This document shows, piece after piece, positions 22,780 through 35,000 of a stretch of DNA of 64,000 bases. Position 1 is the first letter of the stretch; the number at the start of each line of letters is the position of its first letter. The stretch spans positions 1,057,001 through 1,121,000 of the forward strand of contig OX345646.1 in the NCBI GenBank assembly GCA_947044365.1. Reading direction: 5' to 3'. The notes under the pieces were generated by a model that saw nothing but the letters and a program-made list of their open reading frames with translations, was not told where the DNA came from and searched no databases. A program made the translations under genes and the position numbers. Source of the stretch: Petrosia ficiformis. Lineage: Eukaryota > Porifera > Demospongiae > Haplosclerida > Petrosiidae.

Positions 22780-22920
22780 CCCAAGTCTTGTTTCCAGACT
22801 CTATTAATAAATATTAGCTAGTCTCATTCCCAGACTCTTTTAATGAATATTGGTCTTTAAATCTTAGTTTCATTCCCAGACTCTTTTAATGAATATTGGA
22901 ATGGGAATAGATTTATGGTA
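22780..22920. repeat. Short tandem repeat, CATTCCCAGACTCTTTTAAT
   Basis: Three units of about 55 bp (CCAGACTCTATTAATAAATA, then two with CAGACTCTTTTAATGAATAT) in intron 2 of the second reductase. Confidence 0.7.
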
Positions 22921-23262
22921 TCTATATAATGATGCACTCAAATGATGTTATGTAGTGAGTTGTTATTAAATATACCTGAAGAATATCAACATAATCCAGT
23001 TGTAGTCTTTGTAAACTTTCTTCAATACTCTGGGTCACTCTTTCAGCAGAGAAATTAAAACTCTGAGTAACTTCCCATTTATATCGACCAACTTTAGTAC
23101 CAATGTAGAACTTGTCTCGAGGAACTCCTTTCAATGCTTGACCAATGAATGTTTCTGAACGACCTTCTCCGTAAAATGGTGAAGTATCAATATAGTTAAT
23201 CCCTTTATCTATTGCAGCTCTATAAACAATCATAACTGATTTTAGATTATGACTTGAATTAA

Positions 23263-23478
23263 AGGTCATTCACGTACACAATGACCTCAGAAAAATGTTC
23301 ATAATTTTAGTTTCAAATGAGCTTCCCATTTTTTGTGTGTCTAATTTCAATCCATTGCTTCATTACTTCATTACAGTATTATCCTTATGATATTAAACTA
23401 TACACTGTATTACATTAAAAAAAACTTAGTACATCGTAATTTTGAGGTCATCGTGAATGTGAACAGACATTAGTTTCA
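23263..23478. mobile_element. MITE family B (ATGACCTCA...TGAGGTCAT ends)
   Basis: CATTCACGTACACAATGACC at the left is inverted at GAGGTCATCGTGAATGTGAA at the right; the core has CAATCCATTGCTTCATTA and GATATTAAACTATACAC. Copies or parts: 8.11-8.72, 13.07, 25.03-25.24, 25.87-26.03, 27.33-27.49, 28.07 and 49.79-49.99 kb. Confidence 0.7.
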
Positions 23479-23687
23479 CAATACTAGCCTAAGTGTGACT
23501 GCAGCTTCTTCTTCGTCATACTCTCCATAAAGTCCTCCAAGACTTATGATAGATAACCTCATATCAGTATCACCCAACTTTCTATACTGCATTTCCAAAT
23601 TGTCCATTGCAGAATTTGGAGGTGGGGCTGGTAGAAGCCAGTGCTGTATTGTACGCATGCGTACTATGGTTGAAGCTGTACAGGAAA

Positions 23688-23852
23688 TAATGAATATAAT
23701 TGGGGATATTTAACTAAACCCACAATATACTGAAGAGCATGCAGCTTTATAAACCAAAGCTGAGCCGGTTAGGTGGATCAGTTCCTTACTGCTAATGTAA
23801 GTGGAGTCTTTCCATTATAAAACAAATTTTTGAGAGCCTGAATAAAAAGGCT
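23688..23852 (+). ncRNA. Putative Sm-class small RNA module
   Basis: AATGAATATAATT (23690), AAACCCACAATATACTG (23716), TTTATAAACC (TATA, 23746), Sm AATTTTTG (23825-23832), stem-loop AGCCT-GAATAAAA-AGGCT (23835-23852). Lies 30 bp upstream of and divergent from reductase copy 2. Confidence 0.6.
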
Positions 23853-24136
23853 ACTGTACAGCAAGTCAGCAATTGGTGGATTACAAAATTTTAAATTGTT
23901 TTTTGATACTTGGTGCTCTAGTATTTGTATTTGTAGGTAGTAACTACGAATGTTGTGGACAAGAGTAAACTTTAATAAAAATTTGGTATTACATCACAAT
24001 ACTATGATGGAAACCCTACTCCTATGATAGACGTGTACTAGTACCATTATATATTTTAATTATTTTATGAAGGCTTACATGAAGCACGAACTAGTACATT
24101 CAGTGCATACTGAACACATATGTGAATGTAGGAAGT

Positions 24137-24278
24137 CATGAATATAATTAAATGTATGTTAACCAAACCCACAATGTACTCAACAACATGAGGCTTTATA
24201 AACCAAGCTTGACCACTTTGCACATGGATTAGTCTTTGTATTTGTTAAAGCAAATTTTTGAGAGCCTGCTTCAGGGCT
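24137..24278 (+). ncRNA. Putative Sm-class small RNA module
   Basis: CATGAATATAATTA (24139), AAACCCACAATG (24165), TTTATAAACC (24195), Sm AATTTTTG (24253-24260), stem AGCCTG...CAGGGCT (24263-24278). Nearly identical to the module at 26.80 kb, with which it shares several hundred bp of flank. Confidence 0.6.
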
Positions 24279-24360
24279 TGAGTATAGCTTGATAATTAGT
24301 ATTATTACTTAAAAAGGACACGCATGTCAGCTTCTTATAATTGATACAAGCATCAGGAGC

Positions 24361-24403
24361 TTTCCATTATAAAACAAATTTTTGAGAGCCTGAAGAAAAG
24401 GCT
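24361..24403 (+). pseudogene. 3' fragment of a small RNA module
   Basis: TTTCCATTATAAAACAAATT, Sm AATTTTTG (24377-24384) and AGCCT-GAAGAAA-AGGCT are present without any promoter part. It copies the 3' half and downstream flank (ACTGTACAGCAAGTCAGC) of the 23.69-kb module. Confidence 0.6.
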
Positions 24404-25020
24404 ACTGTACAGCAAGTCAGCAATTGGTGATTACAAAATTTTAAATTGTTTTTTGATACTTGGTGCTCTAGTATTTGTATTTGTGAGTATTGATTACTTA
24501 AATGAATATGTTTGACTGTTGCTGAAGAAGCAGATGAATTCACAGCCACTATATAGACTAGTAGACTCACTACACATGGCCAGACTGACATGCATTCATA
24601 CCGGTATATGTGCATATGCAAAGCAATTCAGTTTAGTAATCAATGCCATGAAACTGTATCGATTTTTCTATAGTATCAGGCGATACTAACTGTTATTGAT
24701 ATGATACTGATATCAGGCATAATATTGAATATATCAATATTTTCCGATTTGATACTGTCAAACAACGAAACACATGATTGTATGTAAAGATAAGATTAAT
24801 AGTCAAACAATTGTAATTTCATCAGCTAATGTTCATAGTGCAGTACTACGAGTGTTGTGGACAAGACTAAACTTAATAAAATTAATTTTATTTAATACAA
24901 ATCTGCTAAAAATAGGTAGCACGTGATTCAAATTTTGATACTGATTTATTGTTACTCCAAAATATTGAAAGTATTGATTGAGTTTAATTATTAGAGGGTA
25001 TAGTAATTTCTGACTTCCAA
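24404..25020. other. Intergenic, mostly duplicated sequence
   Basis: CAGCAATTGGTG...TTGGTGCTCTAGTATTTG repeats 23.87-23.93 kb, and 24.85-24.88 kb (GAGTGTTGTGGACAAGA) repeats 23.95 and 26.61 kb. Otherwise AT-rich; no gene seen. Confidence 0.55.
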
Positions 25021-25024
25021 TTCA

Positions 25025-25395
25025 ATACAGAGTAAAGGTCAATCATGTTCATTCTTTAGCTTGGAAGAACTAACTATCCTTTTAAATTCACCATATTCAT
25101 ATAATCATCCTTCCTGCTCATTTTTGTGTATGGCAAATTGCTTCATTATTGAGTTACAGTATAATGTATTAGCCTTATACTATACATAGAAAAGTCAGCA
25201 CATCCTATTTTGAGGTCATCGTGAATAACAGACTTTAGTTTTGGAATACTAGCATAACTGCAGCTTCTTCTTCATCACAGTCTCCATAAAATGCTCCAAG
25301 ACCTATGATAGATAATCTCATATCAAGAATTACCCAGTTTCCTATCCATTGCAGAATTTGGAGGTGGGGCTGGTGGAAGCCAGTACTAGCACCAG
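25025..25395 (-). pseudogene. Reductase exon-1 fragment with MITE B
   Basis: 25255-25385 (minus) encodes a degraded exon 1 (DMRLSIIGLGAFYGDCDEEE) like that of the 23.6-kb copy, without its Met and without a usable donor. A family-B element lies on its 3' side, as at 23.3-23.5 kb, so exon and element were duplicated together. Confidence 0.7.
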
Positions 25396-25399
25396 CTGT

Positions 25400-26035
25400 A
25401 CAATAAGAAATTATTATAATCATAATTTATTATTATTAACATTTTTACCTAATGGTCTTCAATGGTTATACATGTATATAGGGTTTGTAGACAGTGACAG
25501 ATCTGTGTTGCATGTGTGAGTGTGGCTCACATAGAAGGGGCATTGTCTGACTATAGTTATTTCAATTTCACTTTTTTAATTATTGATACATGTAGGCTGA
25601 AAAGGTGACTGCTAGAATGATAAGTGAAGGAAGAATGAATGGAACAACAGATCAATTGAAAGCGATTATCTATTTTAAACATAAGGATGACTTGTCATTA
25701 ATACATGTACATGTACATGATGTGTGATAATACACAATGTACATGTATGTATATAGTACCTGATATTATTAAGCTATAACTGTATTTCCATTGACTACAG
25801 TGTACATTGTGAGTGAAGTACACTGTACTTTGAATGTACTATACAGTATTACACATCAGCATTAAAGTCTGTTCACGTTCATGATGTCCTCAAAATTAGG
25901 ATGTAATGACTTTATATGTACTATAGTGTATAGTTTAATGTCACAAGGTTAATACATGATTATACTGTAACTCAATAATGAAGCAATGGATTGAGATTTG
26001 ATATACACAAAAAAAGAATGGGAAGTTCCCATAGT
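25400..26035. other. Intergenic, TACATGTA tracts and MITE B part
   Basis: Unstructured sequence with (CATGTA)n at 25.70-25.75 kb. 25.87-26.03 kb is the left part of family B (TGATGTCCTCAAAATTAGGA). Confidence 0.55.
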
Positions 26036-26042
26036 ACTTCAA

Positions 26043-26080
26043 CACAACAAATTTTTGAGAGCCTTAATTAATAAAAGGCT
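26043..26080 (+). pseudogene. 3' fragment of a small RNA module
   Basis: Sm AATTTTTG (26050-26057) and stem-loop AGCCTT-AATTAATAA-AAGGCT (26060-26080) joined directly to a family-B element; no promoter part. Confidence 0.6.
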
Positions 26081-26589
26081 TGTATAATTAAATACTACTA
26101 CTGTGTGATACTGATATGTGAAATTCTACTTTGGAACTTTAGTACACAAAATTTAATGATAATCTTATTTGTGGCAGGACCTTAGTGCGAGGCAACTAAT
26201 ACAGTGTAGTGAAATCTCAACTTTAGTTAGAATTATTGCTACGACCACTAGGCACGTTAACACTGCATGTCAGACGAAATGTAACACCAAATAGAATCTG
26301 ATTCTATTTTGCGTCAGCATTTGACCAATCAGTTTTCAGAATTTTATCACAATGTAACGGACTCAAAGCAAGGCTTGCATCATATTGTGAGAGCTAGGCA
26401 GTCCTGCCGAATTCACGTCACAACAACAATATAGAGCAGTTAGTTGACTCACTGCACATGGCCAGACTAGCACGTATTCATATATGTGCATGTGCAAAGT
26501 AATCACTTATATATCTCATTTCGATACTCAATTTAGTAATGCTGATGCTGATTATGCATAGAATACAGCAGCACTGCAGAAAGACAAAG

Positions 26590-27030
26590 ATGTTCATATT
26601 GTAGTAACTACGAATGTTGTGGACAAGAGTAAACTTTAATAAAAATTTGGTATTACATCACAATACTATGATGGAAACCCTATTCCTATGATAGACGTGT
26701 ACTAGTACCATATATATTCTAATTATTTTATGAAGGCTTACATGAAGCACGAACTAGTACATTCAGTGCATACTGAACACATATGTGAATGTAGGAAGTC
26801 ATGAATATAATTAAATGTATGTTAACCAAACCCACAATGTACTCAACAACATGAGGCTTTATAAACCAAGCTTGACTACTTTGCACATGGATTAGTCTTT
26901 GTATTTGTTAAAGCAAATTTTTGAGAGCCTGCTTCAGGGCTTGAGTATAGCTTGTAATTAGTATTATTACTTAAAAAGGACATACACGCATGTCAGCTTC
27001 TTATAATTGATACAAGCATCAGGAGCTTAT
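26590..27030. repeat. Recent segmental duplicate of 23.94-24.36 kb
   Basis: About 430 bp almost identical to 23.94-24.36 kb (CGAATGTTGTGGACAAGAGT ... CTTCTTATAATTGATACAAG), including one whole small-RNA module. Only small indels separate the copies. Confidence 0.85.
26800..26941 (+). ncRNA. Putative Sm-class small RNA module
   Basis: Copy of the 24.14-kb module: distal element 26801, PSE-like ACCCACAATG (26829), TATA-like TTTATAAACC, Sm AATTTTTG (26916-26923), stem-loop 26926-26941. Confidence 0.6.
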
Positions 27031-27204
27031 GTGAGTCGCTTTGGAACTCATAATACTGTGCATGGACCCTAAAAATACTATTTTTTTCATCTACAGAAGG
27101 AACTATAATATACAAAAATTTAATTTCAGCTGATCCAGCTATTATCACTAGAAATATTGATTGGCAAGCTTGATGAAATAGAAATGTGTTTTTAACAGTT
27201 TACT

Positions 27205-27280
27205 AAGCTTACCAGTATGGTGCACCACTGGCTGGTCCAAAGAGTTTCTTTATCAGTGTCCAAAAAACACATTTTTCTAT
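27205..27280. repeat. hAT-like MITE fragment
   Basis: AGCTTACCAGTATGGTGCACCA and CCAAAGAGTTTCTTTATCAG (in parts) match the end of the 8451-type element. A second fragment is at 28805-28880. Confidence 0.5.
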
Positions 27281-27495
27281 ATAATGCAGAAGTATTGACT
27301 GAGTATAATTACTAGAGGGTAATCAATTTAATACGGAGTAAAGGTCATTCATGTTCATCGTCAACTTGGAAGAACTAACTATCCTTTTACATTCATCATT
27401 TTCATCCTTCCTGCTCATTTTTCTGTATGGCAAAATCATTGCTTCATTATTGAGTTACAGTATAATGTATTAACCATATACTATACATAAACAAG

Positions 27496-28075
27496 TGTAT
27501 ATAGAGAAAAAAACATCCCTATATTTGCTTTGTGATGACTATGTATTAAGCATTGCTGATGGCACTAGTGTCTCTACTTTTCTGTATAATCGAAAACTTT
27601 GGCCAGGAGAAGTAAGTGTAAGCCTGATTGCAGTCTAAATATACAGATCTTTGATGAACTGACTGAAGTACTCCTTCAAGGTTCTAAATGATGACTTCCT
27701 CGTGTCTGAAACTCAACAACTTATCATACTTACTTGTTAAAGATTCTTGCATAATATTTATACTGTTTCTCTGCTATATACAACAGTTATTAGCAGTTTT
27801 ACATCCTTTCTGGCTGCTCTGTAGCGTTCTTTTACGCGCCACGCCCATTAATTGACCGACCGGCCGAGCCCCCCCCCCCCCCCCCCCCCGAGGAATGACG
27901 CACTTCCAGTACTACGTATATATACAACGCATAGTCGCGCAAGTGACACAAACATATATAATAATATAATTATAATAATTATAATAATTATATAATTTAT
28001 ATAAAATTATACATTAAACCCTGTGGAAAGCAATTATAGGGATGGCATGGCATGGCCCTACGGGCCATAAAAAGT
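27496..28075. mobile_element. MITE family C, with a 21-nt poly(C) run
   Basis: Inverted ends: CATCCCTATATTTGCTTTG (27523) against GAAAGCAATTATAGGGATGG (28026). The core contains GCGCCACGCCCATTAATTGA and GTATATATACAACGCATAGT. A run of 21 C (27869-27889) replaces CCCCC/CCCCT of other copies at 48.49-48.93, 51.15-51.64, 54.88-55.04 and 58.59-58.99 kb. Confidence 0.8.
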
Positions 28076-28129
28076 CAGCACATCTTAATTTTGAGGTCAT
28101 CGTGAATAACAGATTTAGTTTTGGAATAC

Positions 28130-28255
28130 TAGTATAACTGCAGCTTCTTCTTCATCACAGTATCCATAAAATCTTCCAAGATCTATGATAGATAATCTCA
28201 TATATGAGCATCATTTACCATTGCAGAATTTGGAGGTGGGGCTGGTATTGGTGGA
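28130..28255 (-). pseudogene. Second stray reductase exon-1 fragment
   Basis: Minus-strand remnant with CTATCATAGATCTTGGAAG and GTGATGAAGAAGAAGCTGC, i.e. the LSII..LG..YGDYDEEEAA region, frame broken by a deletion. It is followed by the end of a family-B element and preceded by a small-RNA module, as at 23.3-23.85 kb. Confidence 0.65.
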
Positions 28256-28268
28256 AGCAGTACAGGAA

Positions 28269-28431
28269 ATTATGAATATAATTGGGGAAATGTAACTAAA
28301 CCCACAATATACTCAATAACTTGCGGCTTTATAAGCCTGGTTGAAGATCAGATATAGTAGAAAGTCTACAAACTAGTATCCATTCTATGGATTATAAAAG
28401 AATTTTTGAGAGCCTTAATTAATAAAAGGCT
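28269..28431 (+). ncRNA. Putative Sm-class small RNA module
   Basis: TTATGAATATAATT (28270), AAACCCACAATATACTC (28297), TTTATAAGCC (28328), Sm AATTTTTG (28401-28408), stem AGCCTT...AAGGCT (28411-28431). The upstream 80 bp are about 88% like the 23.69-kb module; the body is unrelated. Confidence 0.6.
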
Positions 28432-28439
28432 TGTATACT

Positions 28440-29003
28440 ATACTATATTGTATAATGAAGTACTGCAATGGTGATATCTGACTTTGGAAGTTCAGTATAT
28501 ACACAAAATTTAATACATGTAATAATTGTTTTGTTGGCAGGACTATATACCTAATATACTTATTGCTGAGCACCTTAGTGCAAGGAGTGTAGTGAAATCT
28601 CAACTTTAGTTTGAATACATATAACCACTAGGCCTAGCCACATTAATATGAAGGTGAATTTGATACACGCACTGTATATCAGGAGCTTATAATCAGTACT
28701 GTCCTACAAATACTAAATTATAATTTTTTCATTTAATTAAAGAAACTATAACATTATACAAATATTTGGCAAGCTTGATGAAATAGAAATGCATTTCAAA
28801 CAATTGACTAAGCTCATCAGTATGGTGCTCCATTGGCCGGTCCAAAGAGCTTCTTTATCAGTGTCCACTAAACTCATTTTCTATATAATGCTGAAGTACT
28901 ATGTAATATATACTGCACCTACTCATATGCACACTTCCAAAATACTGTTTTCAAAATTATTATAAATTAATAAAGGTACATATAATAATTATTATACAAG
29001 ATG
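28440..29003. other. Intergenic, downstream of CEP57
   Basis: AT-rich sequence with a hAT-like MITE fragment at 28805-28880. No gene seen. Confidence 0.55.
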
Positions 29004-32000
29004 TTAATTCCAGCTAAGATCATCTCTCTGAAGAGTATTTTGTAGTTTCTTCATTTTTCGTAAAACCTGTAGACTCTCTTGAGAACTAGTTTTTGAAACT
29101 GCATCATCATTACTACCACTTGAAGTGCTATCAAAACCATGTGAAGTACCCCTACGAGACGTTCCCGCTGTAGGTTTAGATTTCACTGTTGTCACCACTC
29201 TAACTTCTCCATCACGAGGTATAGGCGTGGCAATCCGAGAAGATCCTGATTTTTCTGACTGCTTGGTTTTTTTCTTAGTTCTAAGCAAACGTTTTACAAC
29301 CTGTATCTGTTCCATTTTATTCTCAAGTCTATTTACAATGTGACCAAGTTCAGTTTCCAGTTCTGCTATGTGACTTGAAGTGTTAGGTCCTCCTTGTTGC
29401 TGTTCTTGTATCATTCTAGCTAGCTCTTGGTGTTCACTAAAAGAGAATTTCAAATATTTCTTTAATAAGAATATAACTACTTTCATGTCAATACTTAACT
29501 AAACCTTATTGAAAGAAACTTCCAATGTGCAGTAAATGAACGAAGGTTTGAAACTTCAACTAGTGTTGTTTTAGTTTGACAATAATGACCACTTTTAGTT
29601 ATAGTTATAGTATGACTAGATTCTTACAATTTAGTTATAGTTGTAGTTAATTAACTAAAATAATATTAGGCTAATTAAAAGGGTTTTAGTTTTAGTTAAC
29701 TAACTAAAAGTCCCCATTATTGGCCATTTTTCATTTTAGTTATTACAATAGACTTGTAATTTAGTTATAGTTTAGTTAACTAAAAGTCACAATGCCTTAC
29801 TAAAAAAGGTTTTAGTTATAGTTATTACAATAGACTTGTAATTTAGTTTTAGTTTAGCTAACTAAAAGTCACAATGCCTTACTAAAAAAGGTTTTAGTTA
29901 TAGTTATTACAATAGACTTGTAATTTAGTTTTAGTTTTGTTAACTAAAAGTCACAATACCTTACTAAAAAAGGTTTTAGTTTTAGTTATAGTTACTACAG
30001 TACTTCGAACCTTTTTCCCAGCCCTAACAGATACTATACCCTATTCAGATACTATACCTATTCAGGTCTCTATTCTAGTATAGGTACAACTCTTAATACT
30101 TACAAAGCCAAATGTCCAAATTCTTCTTCTAAAGCTTTTAAAAGTCCTTGAAGTTCTTCCTTAGATGCTCCTGGAGATGGAGTTTTGGTTTTCTTACTTT
30201 CCTTTCCCCCTGTCTTCTTCTTTACTGTTCCTTTTGCAATATTTGAAGCTGCTGCTCCACAGAGTAATGGATTATGATACTTCATTAGTGACAACACTTT
30301 CTGGTAATTAGCTCCAACCGAATGAGATGGACTGGTTGACTGTAGAGAACAGAGAGTCATAAATATATTAAAGTTTAGGCAACCTAAGTTTCTAAAAGGG
30401 ACACGTTCCATATCATCCTTTGGTGGAAACATTGATATACGTAAGATACAAAAGTTCACTGCAAAACCCACAGTAATGTCATCAATAGCTGGATTTATAA
30501 ACAATAAACAAACACACATTGAGTGTTTGTATCTTCAGATTTGAAATATAGATTATATATTTGAAGCAAATGGGATAAAATTAAATTAAAAGCCTTCAAT
30601 AAGAATATATATGGTACTATTCTTCTAAGCCAATACACTAGGCAACAACATTGCGCAAGTATTGTATTATTGTCAAAGGAAGTATTGCATGTAACTGTTG
30701 CTATAGCAACAATGTTGCCTAGTATAGGGTGAGCTTTACAGGACTGTGCAAACACATCCTGTCTTAATACCCCCTCTTTTTTAGAAGCACATGCCACATG
30801 GTCTTTCACAAAGCCTTTCAGTATGGCTCTCAAAACTTTTTTTTTTTTTTATGACGACCAAGGGCAAAACAAACAAGTGTAGCTAAGTTATATTTTCTAC
30901 CTTTTATACCTAGTCCTTTATGTCTTTATTGTGGGTTAAGTTGTTCAATACCTCAAAGTAGAAAGTTTACAATGAAGCTGCATTAATGAACAAGGCTGCA
31001 CATCTAGAAGGCTAAGGCTCAATTTTGAGTGTCACCAGCAGGAAGTTATGAATACCATTAAAAATAGAAACCCACAATAATGTCAGTACTAGCAGGATTT
31101 ATAAACCATGAAACAATTTCATTAAAAACATATACAATCACCTCCATTTTTTTCACAACTTTAATGAAATTTTTGAAAGCCTTCAAAAAAGAGGCTAAAA
31201 TTGGTCATTAGAAAAGCATTGAAGTAGGTTTATGCTTCATGGTCTCCAGATGATGGTAGAAGGCTGGTATCCAGGACGTTTCACTGCTTTTGTTACATCT
31301 ACCAGTTTTGATATGCCGCTTTTGAATGCACAAAGTCATGTGATCAATTAATAAACTGAGCAATCTGATTGGATACTACAAGATTCAGGTAATAAACATC
31401 ACTACACCAGGAATGTTGGTCCAAGATACGAGACTGTTTTGAATGGAGGGCTACTATATATATAACATTGAGTATATAAAGTACTTGACATTGTTACGTT
31501 TACGACTTATGGTACTATATTCGAGCACACAACTTAGCTTATATAATGATACAGGAATGTTGTTATTGTGGGTTTACTTAATTAGCTATCGTCATGACAA
31601 TCATGTTCATAATGATCATGTGATGTTAATATTGTGGGTTCATAATATTTCCTGTTTTCATAACCTATCGGCATGACAACCATGTTCATAATGATTAATA
31701 TTGTGGGTTTACTCAGTCCCAGCTTTACCATAACAACAGGAAGCATGGTGAATATGATTAGTTTGTGTAATCCACAAACCCACAATACAGAGAGGGCCAA
31801 GTGAATATATAAGCTTATGAGAGGTGTGCATACTTTATTCAGATAGACACCTCATATAAGACACTTTACTAAATCAATTTTTGTGAGCCTAAACTATAAA
31901 GGCTGAATTTATCATTCTAATATGATACAGTTGATACCAGAACGCCCTGTAGCAGTTTCTAACCAATTAATGATGGCCTTGTTGTGGTTTGATGTCATAA

Positions 32001-35000
32001 CTGAATCAGGGAGGGGAATATAGAAGGGGTGATGGTAAGTACTCCATAACCTCTTCTCTTATTTCCCACCCTGATTCAATAACCCCTTGATAATTTGATT
32101 TTGGTGACCATGTTATTTCTTGAATTTATTAAACACAACAAATACACCTTCTTTTTTGGAACTGTTCATAATCCCCAGCTTTATCAGGGGAAGACAATGA
32201 AAAGAGAAGATTCAATTCTGTTTTAGGGTGTGTCAGAGACACAACCAAACTGAAATAAATATGCAACTTGCTTTTTCTTACCATCTTCGATAACACATGT
32301 TCTGCGTAATGTGGGTGTGGCATTAACGCCACTACACACTGTATGCATTATTTAAGATTTTATAAGCCGGCACAACTCTGCAATTATGGTATGATTATGT
32401 GAACGTCTGCACCATTATTTCCTACTCTGAACTGAATCACTTGATTCACTTCCTGGGTAGATGCCATAATACTAAACCCACAAAGAAGCCTGCAACATTT
32501 GGCAGTAATACATTTTCTATGGAAGATAATTTTTTAGAGGCCCTTATGAGGTTTAAACTCATTTTAATAATGACTTACAGTTCCAACTACAAACGGCACA
32601 TCTTTCATATTAAGATGATAGTGTATACCGGGAACTGGTTTAGAGTGAGTGAATTTAGGTTGAGAGAGAGGTGTCATCTTTTTTCTTCTAACTGCCACCT
32701 TTTTGGGTCTTTCAAAACCGATATTATCCACCTCGACTAATACCTAAATGAGAGAGTTAGGAGAAATTATCAGAGAAGCTGAAGGTAAATGGATGGATAG
32801 AAAGATACATGTATACATATAGTACTGCATTCTTCAATGAAAATAGCATTTTCTCAATAATTATGAGTACCATAAAAGCAATTAATGATGTTATAATCAC
32901 AAGAAATGACATTATCAGTACACTTATTACAATATATGTTACATCTTTCAGAGAAAATGCAATGACAGGTAATGATTGATATTGATTTCTGATCAAATCA
33001 TAGGTACATTACTACTGATATGTCCCAGTAGTACATGTACAATGTATGTAGAAATGAACTTGCATAAAACTGACCCTGGGTTGTGGTGTTTTATATGACT
33101 TCTGTGCCTGTCTTTTTTGCCATTGTTGCCGTAGTAATTGACCCTCTAGGTCACGTAATTTAGACTAAGAGAACAGACAGAGACAATATAAATGTATATA
33201 CATGTACGTACATGAACTAGTATTGTTTTAGTTAACTATAACTAAAACCTCTTTTAGTAAGGTATTGTGATTTTTAGTTAACTAAACTATAACTAACTAA
33301 AATGAAAATCAAACAGTAATCGGCACTTTTAGTTAGTTAACTAAAGTTTAGTAAGCCTAATACTATAGCTAGAGAAATGAGGCATACTATAACTAAAAGT
33401 GGTCAGTATTTTTATAACGAAACATTACAACATTGTAACCTAACTTATGGATTGGCCAGTTAGTTAAATTTGAAAAGGTAAGCCTTTTAGTTCAGGCTCT
33501 CAAAAATTGTATATATACTGATGCAGTAAAGATTAGAATATTAATCCTCATCACACACCTGAGTTTATATAATCTACACAGTGTTCCCTGTATTGTGGGT
33601 TTGTGGATTACACAACTAATCATATTCATGACTCTTCCTGTGTATGTACATGGGGTGTTTGTAATACCTGGACTCTGGACTGGACTGGACTCGGATCAAC
33701 TATAATATTTGCCACCTCATTAATAGGTGTGGCAGGTGGCTCACCAGATTCGCGCATCCAACTTCTCTATTGCACTGACAGGGACCCTACCAATACAAAG
33801 CTAACCCTAGGATGTACGACCAAGGAACCCTATTTCCTGGGTTTTACGTTAAACGGGTTAGTACAAACACCAGATCTTCATCGCTTGATAATCATCATCC
33901 ACCATCGTTGTACACTTACATGCCGATTCACGTGGTTTCAGTTAAATTAATTGACAGTTATTATAAACTCTCCAGTCCAGTCCAGAGTCCAGGTTTTACA
34001 AACACCCATGTACATGTATATAATCTACACAGTGCTCCCTGTATTGTGGGTTTATGGACTACACAACTAATCATATTCATGACTCTTCTTGTGTACATGT
34101 ACCTACTGGTTATACACTCGTTTGAAACTTTATAAATCGTCAGCCTTTTTACTCAGGCTCACAAACATTTTCATGTATCATGATGATGTAGTAAAGAAAT
34201 GTATAATTTGTATAGAATTATATCTTACATCTAATTCTCAAACAATGAAGAAGTTCTTAAGTCTACCTCTAAAGTCTCCGTGTGAAAACGTATTGAATCA
34301 CCTCTACCACGTGTTTAGTACATGACGCATGCACATACCTGTAGGTGGAGCTAGGTAGCTTTCTATCTTGCATCAATGGTGGTGTAGTAGCAACCATTAC
34401 CTCGATTGTTTTTGGTTTGAAGTGTTTCTTGGCTAGCGACAGCCATGAAACAGGATCACTTGTGTTTTGTGTGTCCATATTTACTCTCGTTATTGCCCTC
34501 ATTTCATCTTAAAGTTGTGAAACGGTAACTGTGAGCTATAAAAATTGTCATAACTTTAGAACCAAAAGGTTTTAGAAGAATTCCTACGTTATTTTTTTTC
34601 TTGTATAATTTGAAGTCTACCAGTACCCTGTTTGAATTGTCAATGTTTTTATTTTTCCAGAAAAAGTGTTAACACACAGACAGACAGACAGACAAAACGA
34701 TTACCGTACCCTTCCGCCTACGCTACGCGGCGAGGGTAATTATGAGTGTATAACTATCATCACTAACAGGTAGTGATGGTACATGCACATAGGAAAGGTC
34801 ATGAATATGATTAGTTGTGTAATCCACAAACCCACAATACAGGGAGCACTGTATAGGTGTATAAGTACTTATACACAGGAATAGACATGAATGCAATTAG
34901 TGTACTATATTCTAATAAGGCGATGGAGCATCTGATTTCTGAGATCAGACATCTAAGCTTTATATACTTGCACAGTGCTCCCTGTGTTGTGGGTTTATGG

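Larger units (their letters stand above)
21670..23658 (-). pseudogene. Second aldo/keto reductase copy, frameshifted
   Basis: Exons (minus) 23658-23489, 23219-22976, 22567-22146, 21870-21670, matching the 19.55-kb gene throughout (MQYRKLGDTDMRLSIISLGG; YIDTSPFYG; TKVGRYK; VHDVEY; PLSQRHWEGV), with one extra intron. Two defects: exon 1 ends AG|GCTAGT, so the only donor giving a correct-length join is GC rather than GT, and exon 3 lacks one base near 22335 (in the stretch that matches FFKTHRIPII of the paralog), shifting the frame into a stop. Tetrad residues Asp, Tyr, Lys and His are all still encoded. It could be a young pseudogene or a single-base sequence error. Confidence 0.8.

Noticed and set aside
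33603..33950. 115-codon open frame
   Set aside because: Overlaps a MITE with 45-bp inverted ends and the promoter of a minus-strand module; looks accidental.
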